A DNA stretch of 64,000 bases from Phoronis australis (lineage: Eukaryota > Phoronida > Phoronidae): the NCBI GenBank assembly GCA_002633005.1, contig NMRA01000086.1:352982-416981 (forward strand), read 5' to 3'. The position numbers and the translations under genes are program-made. Positions 36,701-46,009 of this stretch are shown here, piece after piece. Within the stretch, counting starts at the first letter, position 1; each line of letters starts with the position of its first letter. Under the pieces are notes generated by a model. That model did not search any database, was not told the DNA's origin, and saw only the letters and a list, made by a program, of their open reading frames with translations.

Positions 36701-39700
36701 TACGAAAATACCCAATAGACTCTATTCACGCGGCGGACATTAAAATCCAAAGCGAGGCTCACTGCGATAAACAAAGCGGAAATTTTCATTGCGTGAGTTA
36801 AATGGCGGTCTTTGGAGTCCAACCTGAATATTAAAACTTAAAAAATGTGTCTATAATTAACCACAGAGACGTTGAAAAATACAGTTAAAGAACAAGTCAA
36901 TGCACCAAAGAGTTGTCTGACGAAAGGATATAGTTTTTTTTCCGGAAAACTAGGTTCGAAACATGAAAAGTAAACATGACCAAATTGCGGCGATCGTAGT
37001 GTTACGGATTAGGTATCATGCTGAATGCAGGGTTACGTTTCTTGTAACAAATTCTTGATAAAAATGCTTTCTACACGAACCAGGTCATCTGGTCGTATTG
37101 TTGACGAGTTGAAGATATATTCGACAGTGGTGGCTCATAGCATTTTGCTGTCATGTGCAATTAGTCTCATCTGGTTTAATTTGTTAATCAAGAGTAGGCC
37201 TATTAGCTTCAAGCATAGCCTAGGTCCTAGTGAGGTAAGCACTACCGGGACTAACAGTTGATTTGTCATTGATCTGAAATAATACTTGATGTTATTAAAT
37301 ACATATTTTGATTACGATAAAAAACTAGGCTCGCAATTGAAAATAAAAATTATATGACCATCAATTCTGCTTTCTTGGTTTTAATAATTACGTCTTTTTC
37401 AAATATCAATCTCGACCAAGTTGAATTTTAAAATTAAAACACCTAATTCTTTCGTCCAAAACATAACCTCGTTTTAGAGCTCAATTTCAGTTAACTGGAA
37501 AGAAGACAGTGGCGGATTTAGAGGGGAGCCAAGGGCCCCAGTTTCTTCAGAGGCCTCGTTCATATCCGAGGGGAAAGGTGCCTCGTGTGTGCGGCCTTCT
37601 GAGAGGGGAACGTTTCACCGAGTGACGGGTCAGTGAAAACTCTACTGACCTCCTGATCACCATCAATAGCACCCCGCCCTTTTGCAAGCTCTCATAGCTC
37701 TGTCTCAAGTAGTATTTTCAGTGGCTGATCTAGGATACCATATAGGCCTAGTGAGGGGGGGCCCGACATCCTCGGAGAAGCAGGCAAAGCGCGATTGTAT
37801 GCACGCAGGCGGCCCTGAAGTTGCGGGCGCCGAGGATGTATACGGTAAAGTCGCGTACCTTCTGCTCAGGAAATCTGTCGTTGAACTAAAAAAAATAAAA
37901 CGTGTTTTCCCCCTCGTCCGCTACCGGTCTTAGCTCGAATTGCAGTACAAGTTTCCTCCCGCTTCACGTTTTGCTGGTTTATTTTGCTTGCGGCAGTCAA
38001 GGGGGGAGGGGGTCGGGCCCCTGTCCCCCCCTCTAAATCCACCTATGATTTTTTACTTTTTCAAATTGTCACCTCTGTGGTCATAGGTGATTTGAACCGT
38101 TGGAGAGAAATTTTCAATCACAAAGGAGACTTTTAGGCCTTGTGGCCGGGAATTTTACGTGACTTTTCAATATTTTTGAGAGGGGAATAGGGCCGATATT
38201 AGGCCCCAAAATTGAAGGATTGAGGGCCCTGTCCTTTTTGTAAAGAAAAATGCATCGCGCTTCAACCCATAGTCATGAAAACACAGCCTGGCTGACCGAA
38301 GATTCTCCGGTCCTCGTTGCTATGGCAGCATCCTGTCCAAGATGCGACAAATTATGATTCGAAAACAGTAAATAAATTTTACACGGACATATTTTCCTTC
38401 GTCGCGGCGTATGGCAAGGACCAAACGCTTCCGAATCCCAACGTCCTTAGGGATTGTAAAACAAAGTGTTCGTATTTTTTCTAGCTGTTCGAGCAACGCG
38501 GAGTACAACTACGCGGATAAGCCACCAGAACTATCGTAGCGAGCCTCGTTTTGGAACGCGCCTCCTGTCGGCGTGAATAGGGTCTTTGGCGTATTCGCTG
38601 GCCGTATTCACATATATATACGGGATAATAAAGAACTGCCTCTCTGCGTTTATTCAACGCGCAGTTTGATCAGCTCCTCTCTACGGTACGCAGGCCTACT
38701 GACTGTAATCTTGCACAATTATGCGCGTTGATAAGCAAATGTGCCAGTTGGATGAACACACTTCAACGCGCAGGTACGAAAAAAACTCTTTGGCGCTTCA
38801 TACTTTGGCGCGTATGTAAAATAATGCGCAAGTGTTGACTTACGAAGTAAATGAAGTAAGTCCAGTAGAAAATCTACAAATATTTTGCTTATTGGATGGG
38901 ATGAGTGATGATCTCCAATATTTATTCAGTTTTGACAATTGTCTAATCCTGTCTGTCTGCCTGCAAATGCCTTTTACACCCATACCACATTGCGGCTGAC
39001 GTGGGGTGAGAAAGGAGAAGCATGACATTCTAAAAGTTACGGAACTCTATAATTGTTCATGCGCACCGTTGCACGGCTTTCCCAGGCCATGCACAACTGT
39101 CACAAATAACGAAACTTTCACATCCACGATATAACAGCGACCGCTACAAAAACAAACTTTCTACGTGTACTTATTATTGCTATAAACGCACATTTTGCAA
39201 AAAAACAGTTTATGACGAGAAGTGGTCAAAACAAGTGTGAGCAGGTGGCACGCCTTGTTATTGACGTTTATTGCTTTTGTATACATGTTCGTGTTTAGTT
39301 TGTACATTGTTAGCTGAAAGGCCTGATGTTTGTGTGATGATGAAACGTCCTCAAGGAAAAAAGTTTTAGTGGAGTCTCTCAGTTGTCCATCTGAACAAAA
39401 TTTCATGGAAATCTTATTTAGTAAACAATCATGTTTTGCCGGGACTTGGATATTGACCCTGTTTGCTGCTACACCACCATGATTCGTATCCTGAACTATC
39501 TTTTAGGCTAGTTATATGTTCTCAAAATAGCGAAAAAANNNNNNNNNNNNNNNNNNNNNNNNNNNNNNNNNNNNNNNNNNNNNNNNNNNNNNNNNNNNNN
39601 NNNNNNNNNNNTTCTAAATTTTTGGGTCATTTGGTGCATCCATGGGGTCATTAGGTGCATTTTTCTTCTGAAAGTTTGACCAATTCATTCATGTTGTATT

Positions 39701-41596
39701 CTTAAGTGCTTAAAGCAAAACACCTGTGATTCTTAGCATTAACTATACTTTAAATTGGTTGTACAATTATTCCCTCACTGGGGTTCATAATGCACCGGAA
39801 GAGGTCAGTTAGTGGAAAGGTCATCAAAACAACATGAAATTACTCCTACAATTTTAAAGAATTTCTTTTCATATTGGTAAACGGGGTTGCTGTCAGTAAC
39901 TTCCCATAACAATTCCTTTAATACGCACGCGCAGAGTCCATTATTGTCACGCCGTGACAATAATCTTTCTAGTTCTTCTTATTCTTATTCTTCTTCCGAC
40001 CAACTTTGAGGCTTAATAACTCCAAATTGGATGCATGTACGGTCTTTAAATTCAGCATATGACTTTTGACAGTATATAAATTTTAATTAGTTATATAACG
40101 ATATTCCATATTGCACCGGAAGAGGTCGTTTGGTGCAAAGGTCATATAATTTTCAAAATGCTACTCCTCCTTCAGTTTTAAAGCTATCTTTTTCAAATTC
40201 GGTGCACAGGCATAAGTCAACATGACAATTTAAAAAATTACTTTTCTAAGTAATCGAATCATTCAATCAGATAAAACAGGTCAAAGGTCATTAGGTGCAA
40301 ACTAAAACTTTGAGCTAGACACTTTAAATTCACAAGTCTGATTGGTACGTCTAATTCAATTTGAAATACAAAAATTTCAGGTCATTTAGTGCAAACATGG
40401 GGTCATTAGGTGCATTTTTCTTCTGAAAATTTGACCTTTTTATTCACCAAGTATTCTGATGTGTCAACCGTTAGACAACTGTGATTCTCAGCATTAAACA
40501 CATTTTTGACGGGCTTTGTAATAATTCTCCTAAAGACGCTTATAATGCACCGGATAGGGTCAATTAGTGCAAAAGTCATGTAACGTTCAAAATGTTATAT
40601 CTCTTACGTTTTTCAAGGAATTCTTTTCAATTTCAGCACACTGGTGTAAGTCAACATGCCATTTGAATACCCTACTTTACTTCGAAATAGGCCTAACCAA
40701 TCAGAAAAAATAGGTCAAAGGTCATTGAGTGCAAACTAAAATTTTGAGCTAGAGACTTCAAAATTACATATCTATTTACTAAGTACGATTGAGTTTGAAT
40801 TCTAAATTTTCAGGTCATTTGGTGCACCCATGGGGTCATTAGGTGCATTTTTCTTCTGAAAGTTTGACCAATTCATTCATCTTGTATTCTGAAGTGCTTA
40901 AAGTAAAACATCTGTGATTTTTAGCATTAACCACACTTTTAATCGAGTTTACAATTATTCTCTCATCGGGGCTCATAATGCACCTGAAGAGGTCAATTAG
41001 TGGAAAGGTCATCAAAATATTAATATATAATTTCTCCTACAATTTTAAAGAATTAATTTTCATATTGGTAAAGGGGTTGCTGTCAGTAACTTCCCATAAC
41101 AATTCCAGTAATACGCACGCGCAGAGTCAATTATTGTCATGCCGTGACAATAATCTTTCTAGTTTCAATTGCTATTCAACTAGAAATAAAAATTGAGCTA
41201 CTGTAGTCTACTGCTACTCAACTGCTGTACAGCTGATCATAAGGAAGCAGCCAATTTTCACTCGGTAGAAACCTGCTTAAATAGTTTTAACTTACAGTTG
41301 CCTTACAGTTGTAGAATAACTGCAGTACAATTGTAAAATTACTAATATCAAAATTGCATTTTGGTGTGCGTCGTTCTCAAGTATGCCTTTTCACGGACTA
41401 TATACCATCGAACCTGTTGATATGATGGGTGAGAGTCCCGCCGTCTGAACGGGAACTCTATCGCGGTCTGGGGTGAACCGTGTATGTTATCGATTTTCTC
41501 GCAATATAGTCCGGTCCACAAGATTTCTCAAGATTCCGAGTGACATTAGTTCGCCTACATAGTTGCAAATGTAGCCGGAAAATAACACTCACCCAT
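21789..41596 (-). CDS. SELENBP1: Selenium-binding protein 1 (methanethiol oxidase), copy B, 11 exons
   Basis: Tandem paralog of copy A with the same predicted enzyme role. Exons in coding order: 41593-41596, 34009-34181, 32406-32591, 30967-31087, 30099-30281, 28424-28605, 27811-27889, 26339-26460, 25590-25655, 23427-23572, 21789-21969. Each exon has the length and phase of its copy A counterpart (4, 173, 186, 121, 183, 182, 79, 122, 66, 146, 181 bp; 480 codons). Hallmarks: [71 protein letters not shown] and [16 protein letters not shown]. In exon 6 I count 47 of 60 residues identical to copy A, so the duplication is not recent. No frameshift or internal stop was seen. The human Cys57 position is Ser here too. 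The proposed intron 1 holds the 73-N gap, and intron 3 holds a transposon ending 25 bp from a splice donor. Confidence 0.94.
21970..28423. other. Introns of SELENBP1 copy B, exons 6 to 11
   Basis: Apart from exons at 23427-23572, 25590-25655, 26339-26460 and 27811-27889, no gene is supported. The block 25020-25165 (runs of CCCCC, TTTTTAAAA, GGATCCGTCCCTG) looks like a transposon end, but no partner end was found. The open frame at 24429-24815 (128 codons, minus) resembles nothing I know. Confidence 0.5.
28898..29486. mobile_element. 589-bp MITE with 9-bp target duplication
   Basis: The left end CCCGCTGGTTCCCTGCGTGC and the complement of the right end CTCGCTGGATTCCTGCGTGC are inverted repeats, extending about 50 bp with GCCGCTAAGTGGT/GCCGCTAGGTGGT. 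TCCTCACGA is repeated exactly at 28889-28897 and 29487-29495. The 8-9 bp duplication fits hAT, Mutator or Merlin type elements. It is inserted into a copy of the ATCACGTGAT repeat, in intron 5 of copy B. Confidence 0.85.
30735..30957. repeat. (AAGT)n microsatellite with degenerate inverted tail
   Basis: An unbroken TAAG tetranucleotide run covers about 30736-30797, then degenerates. From 30870 the complementary strand motif (TTACTTATTTACTT) appears before AAGTAAGT returns, so the tract can fold back. It ends just before exon 4 (30967-31087) of copy B, upstream in genome coordinates. Confidence 0.9.
31896..32381. mobile_element. 486-bp MITE with internal TAATTTACGCC array
   Basis: The ends CGTTGGCCAAATGGGTGAAC (left) and CGTTGGTCAAATGGGTGAAC (right, complement) are inverted. 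TAATGG repeats exactly at 31890-31895 and 32382-32387 as a 6-bp target duplication. The left half repeats GGCGTAAATTAA and the right half its complement TTAATTTACGCC, each many times with short AT spacers, making the whole element a clustered palindrome. It lies in intron 3 of copy B, 25 bp past the donor of exon 3 (32406). Confidence 0.88.
32740..33297. repeat. Possible small element with ATTGTGAGGATTTT ends
   Basis: ATTGTGAGGATTTT near 32740 and its complement near 33285 could be terminal repeats of a roughly 550-bp element. The interval includes the 33118-33280 block that is also found at 3905-4060. Confidence 0.35.
33338..33449. repeat. 28-bp tandem repeat, 4 copies
   Basis: Four consecutive units of GACTCAGACCCTATGCCGTTATAAGACT with one base changed in the first and one in the last. 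It lies in intron 2 of copy B. Confidence 0.95.
34182..37500. other. 3' part of SELENBP1 copy B intron 1, nothing recognised
   Basis: AT-rich noncoding sequence. Scattered short frames show no family resemblance and no repeat with clear ends was seen. Confidence 0.5.
37719..38047. mobile_element. Short sister of the CAGTGGCGGAT element
   Basis: Starts CAGTGGCTGATCTAGG and ends CTAAATCCACCTATG, with GGGGGGGCCC and GGTCGGGCCCC inside the ends as in 13167-14157. ATTTT repeats at 37714-37718 and 38048-38052, again a 5-bp AT duplication. A further start-like sequence (CAGTGGCGGATTTAGAGGGG) at 37509 has no clear partner. Confidence 0.75.
39539..39611. other. Assembly gap (73 N)
   Basis: A run of N. 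It abuts the long-period repeat 39612-41165, which probably caused the break. The open frame called across it is not real. Confidence 1.
39612..41165. repeat. Long-period degenerate tandem repeat (GGTCATTAGGTGCA family)
   Basis: 39612-39980 and 40798-41165 are near-identical blocks, and 40100-40797 holds more diverged units spaced about 430 bp. The recurrent core is GGTCATTTGGTGCAYCCATGG then GGTCATTAGGTGCATTTTTC, and AATGCACCGGAAGAGGTC. The two outer blocks both end with the hairpin TTATTGTCACG/CGTGACAATAA (39941-39963; one mismatch at 41131-41153) and TCTTTCTAGTT. Probably a transposon terminal region. Confidence 0.75.
41395..41517. repeat. Small inverted-repeat segment
   Basis: CGGACTATAT near 41395 and ATATAGTCCG near 41508 are perfect 10-bp inverted ends. 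Inside is a G/C hairpin (GAGAGTCCCG..CGGGAACTCT). It lies just 3' of proposed exon 1 of copy B. Function unknown. Confidence 0.45.
41593..41596 (-). other. SELENBP1: Proposed start-codon exon (ATGG) of SELENBP1 copy B
   Basis: The minus strand reads ATGG followed by the donor GTGAGT. It joins in phase 1 to the CA at 34181 to give Met-Ala-Cys-Ser-Lys. An ATGG plus GTRAGT string is expected less than once in the roughly 13 kb upstream of exon 2, and copy A has the same arrangement. The intron would be 7.4 kb. Confidence 0.65.
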
Positions 41597-41870
41597 GTTT
41601 TTCTGTGAGACTACTCTGCCTTACAGCCCTGGGTTACCGTTGTTGTAGTATTGAGGTCACCGTTGTAGAGGTTGGTACGGTATGTAAAGGCTGAAGGGAA
41701 TTGACCTGTTTAGCGGCGCCTGTGTTAAGCGGTGTTTCAGCGGTGGTATGAGTAAACAATCGGCATAGGATTCTGAACTGGCGTCTTCAGGTGTAGCCTT
41801 AGGTCATTTTGTTCTAAGTGACCTCTTTAGCCAGCCACTATCTTCATATCTTTGACCTTTGTACTTAACT
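41597..41870 (-). promoter_or_regulatory. Putative promoter of SELENBP1 copy B with a cluster of nuclear-receptor half-sites
   Basis: Directly upstream of the proposed ATG there are five AGGTCA/TGACCT hexamers: 41654-41659 (+), 41702-41707 (-), 41801-41806 (+), 41819-41824 (-) and 41853-41858 (-). The 41801/41819 pair forms an inverted repeat with a 12-bp spacer. The 41853 site reads CAAAGGTCAAAG on the minus strand, like an extended monomer site. Chance predicts about 0.1 hexamers in this span. There is no TATA box. The promoter call depends on the exon 1 call. Confidence 0.4.
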
Positions 41871-42605
41871 ATGTCCGACCCTGCTGCCCGACTGGTCAGC
41901 TTATTATTTAGTTCTTTATTTTATACAACATTACATAACAGATCGAGCCATGAGCATTCACATACGCATGTGTTTTATTTTCCGGCCGAAACTCACACAG
42001 ACATTTCCGTGTTAGTTGTCACAAAGATACTGGTGAATCGTATAAAAGTCCGTATTTGCCCTGCCCCACCGCCCGGAGGTACTTTACTATACTTTTCAGT
42101 GACGGGGATCTGGCATGAAAATTAAGATACCCTTCTGTAAGAGAGTGAACTCGAAAAAGGGGGATTTCGTGAAAATGTCAGTGATACCCTTTCGTAGCGC
42201 TTTGTTCCAGAGTCATTCTTTCATTGGGATTCTTGATAGCTTTTTGCCTATAAGCCAGAAAAAGTACAAATAGACTGCCGTGTTGTCAATTACATTTTTG
42301 AACGGTTATTAATCACATGCACAAGTACAAACACATGGCCATTATTTCAAATAAGTACAAACAGCAATATATAATATGTATGTTTCACGCCAACTTTCAC
42401 TCATCACACAAGCATAGACACATGTACCAACAATAATAATACTTGTGTATGTTTCATACCATTCATACGGCACGGCGACTTGCTTATAGCAATATTTTCT
42501 GGATACGAGTTCTAACGGATTAAAAGTATTGAAACACATGAGCCCATTATTCTGCAAACCGGTCCATCTGACCGTTTTATTTGTATTTTTATTGTACTAT
42601 TTTTA
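41871..42605. other. Intergenic sequence, nothing recognised
   Basis: Noncoding-looking sequence upstream of copy B. Short frames on both strands have no family resemblance. Confidence 0.5.
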
Positions 42606-42609
42606 AAGG

Positions 42610-43100
42610 TTATGTAGCACTTTGGCGGACTTGTCGGTGTTTTTAGCCAAATATCTACAAAAGTGTAGAGTTTATTTCGGTAAAAGTTACAGATCTGCTG
42701 AAAGTAGAAAGTCTGACTGCATAATTTGATTTTTTGACTTTATGCCAATCTTGGATCACATGACCATGTATTTTTAGTAAAATTTATGACAAAGAAAAGT
42801 ACATCCGTGGCAAAACAACGTTATCAATAACGTGACTTAATTTCGTTCGATATTAATATTCAAGACGAAATCTAAAAAATACTGTTACATTTTTCTAAAT
42901 TATCGTTTCATTTCCATTTTATGCATAAAAGTCCTATAGCCCTCATGCAAAAGTGGAAACTTTTAGAAACAACTCTTAGTTAATAGCGCTCTGGAGAACA
43001 GCGCATAAGGCATGGTATCTGACAGTTTCACGTGACTCCGATCAGCCATTTGTGTTACGAGTGCCACTGAAATCTGGCCATTCTTCGAGGGTCGTACATA
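42610..43100 (+). repeat. Dispersed repeat family R1, copy 2
   Basis: Matches copy 1 in order: GGATCACATGACCATGTATTTTTAGT, AGTACATCCGTGGCAAAACAAC, AATAACGTGACTTAATTTCGTT, GGAGAACAGCGCATAAGGCATGG, GGGTCGTACATAACCTTAAG. Sequence from 43101 to 44000 is unique and featureless. Confidence 0.75.
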
Positions 43101-44021
43101 ACCTTAAGTCAGGTTTCTTGTAGAGTTCAATAGATGTCCTTGCAGTCTCAAGACATAAAGTGTTGCCACTGCGACTTCGTTGTCTGAATTGTAAAATTGC
43201 AGAATGAGTTGGCATTCAGATTTCTTCTCCAAATATCTGTTGAGGTTTTTCTGAGATAAATTCGCGTGATTCTGTTCAGCTTTACTCTGATTAATGAAAA
43301 GTATTCTTACTGTCAATTATTTCCCTGCGTAAGGTCGTGTTCAGTGTCATATGAGATATGTAACGTCTTAGGAGGTATCACTCTTGTTAACAGCCTCAAG
43401 ACTATTAATGATCGTTACATCCTCTCTGAAAACTGTTGAAACACTCCCTTCATTTATTCTATTGGCCTGTAGTCTTCATAGGCCTAGTCTCTATAGATGT
43501 ATTTGAAAAGTAGACAACCCATGACAAAACGACAGCAAAATGACTGCAGGGATGATGGTACAAAAATACATTCTTTTATCAACGAGAGAAAAAAATTGTC
43601 AAATTCTAAACGTTTAAAAATTTTGACATTCAAATGCGATTTGCAAATCAATTTAAACTCATGTAGAACTCTTGCCATTTAAAAATTGGACGCTCCTCAG
43701 TCCAATGAGCAAACTTACCGCACAAGACAACACACCAGTTTCACAGTAGACGACACAAGCGTTCAAATTTAAAATTATTATGACTTGTATGAATGACGTA
43801 AAACGGCAAATTAGATCGCCCGAGTGTTGATTTTTGACATCAACTATAACCCCGGGATTTAAAGAAATAGAAATGTCCCTTGTCTAGTTTGTCAATGATA
43901 GAAATATACGCATGAGTCATGGGGATTTCGTGGTGAATTGAGGAAGCCCAAAGACAATTTTTAACAAGGCATGTCTGAAAGATGGAGTTATCTTCAGATG
44001 TTGGCACGTATATGTGCGCCC

Positions 44022-44118
44022 ACACACGTACAAACACACACGTACAAACACGCACGTTCACACACACGAACACACACACACACACACACGTGTACACACA
44101 CACGTACACACACACGCT
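44022..44118. repeat. (CA)n / CACACACG microsatellite
   Basis: Runs of CA with interspersed ACGT (CACACACGTAC). Overlapping open frames rich in His-Thr or Val-Cys arise from the repeat and are not genes. Confidence 0.95.
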
Positions 44119-44339
44119 CGCATTCATGTATACGTCGCTTACTGAACATTTTGCGTGTCATGAAAAAGGAAGTGGCCAGATCAAATGATGGCTACAAACC
44201 ATGTTCTACTGTCAAAAACAACTTTCTTTACAATCGTTCCTCGCATTCTTATCATTTGTTTGAATTAACATTTGTTACAATAAAACGTCTGCATCATAAT
44301 GTCGACCATATCGTTCAAGCGGCAAAAATTAAACCGCCA

Positions 44340-44890
44340 GCAGAAGCAAATTAATGTCTGTACATTCAGCAAAATATCTACAAAGCTCTGGAGTTTAAAA
44401 TAATCAAAAGTATAAATTTCATGAAAGTAGAAATATGATTCCCGATACTATACCAGTCTGCCACTAATTAGGTCACGTGACCTTGCTTTTTAGGTAAACT
44501 TAGCAAAAATGAAAGGTATATTCATGGAAAAACAACACAATCAATAACGTGAGCAAATTTCGTACGATATAAATTTTCAGGATAAAATCTCGAAAACGAT
44601 GTTACGGTTTTCTAAATTATCGCTTCGCTTTCATTTTAGGCAACTTAACTTTTTTCATAAAAAAATCGTGTAAGTCCTATTTTTGACAGATGCTCGTGCA
44701 CAATTGGACCATTTTAAAAACAATTTCTAAAATCGTTTTGGAAACATAGTATAAAGCATAGTGTCTCAAATTTTCTCGTGAATATGATCGGCCATTTATG
44801 AGATACGATGTTCCGAAGGTGGCCAAAATTGGACATTTTGAGAGGATCCTTCATAACCTATATTAGCTTGGTCGGAATCCGCATGAGGCT
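44340..44890 (+). repeat. Dispersed repeat family R1, copy 3
   Basis: Matches copies 1 and 2: AATATCTACAAAGCTCTGGAG, GGTCACGTGACCTTGCTTTTTAGG, TTCATGGAAAAACAACACAATCAATAACGTGA, TTTTGGAAACATAGTATAAAGC, CCTTCATAACC. A later block at 45590-45750 matches the 3' end of copy 1, so copy 3 seems interrupted by the sequence holding the CATA microsatellite. Confidence 0.75.
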
Positions 44891-45112
44891 ATTGCCAGTT
44901 TTTTTCAAATGATCTTGAAAATCAATTCTAATCTGAGCAAGGGACCCAAATTAAGAGTTTTCTGACACAAGGCGCGAGTTCATTACATCTTTAACACTTC
45001 CTCATACCGTGTTGCCCATGATGATGTTTCGAAACATCTTGTTGAGACTGCTGCAATGAACTAAATTCGAGGGTCAGGTAGCTTAACTCGCTCTTACAAA
45101 TGTATGTATTAC

Positions 45113-45203
45113 TTTTTTTTTGAGAGCAGCTGTGCGTCAAAATAGACAGTTATGCAAACTTCTTTTGAGTGCAGCTGTGTGTCAAAATAGACAGTAAAGC
45201 AAA
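45113..45203. repeat. 51-bp direct duplication
   Basis: Two copies of a block with GCAGCTGTGYGTCAAAATAGACAGT, with a period of about 51 bp. Confidence 0.8.
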
Positions 45204-45277
45204 CTCTGTCTAGGTCATGGTATTGTGCCTCGTTCTATAAGGCAAACTAAACATCAGTGATGTTTCCGAGCTCAGAT

Positions 45278-45433
45278 ATACGTACATACACACATACATA
45301 CATTTATACATACATGCATAAGTGCATACATACATGCATACATACATACATGCATTCATCCATCCATCCATCCATACATACATACATACATACATACATA
45401 CATACATACATACATACATACATACATACATAA
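45278..45433. repeat. (CATA)n microsatellite
   Basis: A tetranucleotide run of CATA with TGCA and CATC variants. The Met-Tyr-Val-Cys frame over it is an artefact of the repeat. Confidence 0.95.
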
Positions 45434-46009
45434 CATGATTGTGAAAAAACGGGTTACAAAAACTTATTAAACATAACACAAACAATTACATTACGTTTCA
45501 TTTTAATGTATTTTGGCAGTTAATACCGCAAAAACGTTTGAAGCGGCTACAAAACCGACAAATGCCAGATTTTGATTTAGCTTAATGAAGTTGGTCTCAA
45601 TTTGTTTCTTTGTAAAATTTGAGGTGATTTCAGGAGTTAGAAAGAAGTGACAATTTAGTATATTGGTTAAGACCAGACTTTATAATTTAACTCGTCACAC
45701 GGCGTGATTATTTACCCTGCATGGTGTAGAGTAATAACGAATTTTCATTTCTGTGCGAGATCAAAAATCCTTTCTGATCGTCTGATCAAGGGACAAGTAG
45801 ATATCAATATCGGTGGATTGTATCAAAACTTGGTTTCTTCAGCGGAACACGGGTTTAAAACCGCTTTAAACAGACGCTCGTAAATCGACAGTTGCTAACT
45901 AACCAATTGTATCAGACGTAATCAAATAAAGTTCTTAACTTGTGGAATTATTTTTACAGAAGAAATGAAATGTGTTGGAATGCCGTTCAGAGTTACCGAC
46001 GGTTAAGAA

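Noticed and set aside
39463-39654. Open frame across the N gap
   Set aside because: Its middle is unknown bases; no real coding evidence.
43840-44354. His/Thr-rich and Val/Cys-rich open frames
   Set aside because: Produced by the (CA)n microsatellite.
45210-45485. Met-Tyr-Val-Cys repeat protein
   Set aside because: Translation of the (CATA)n microsatellite.
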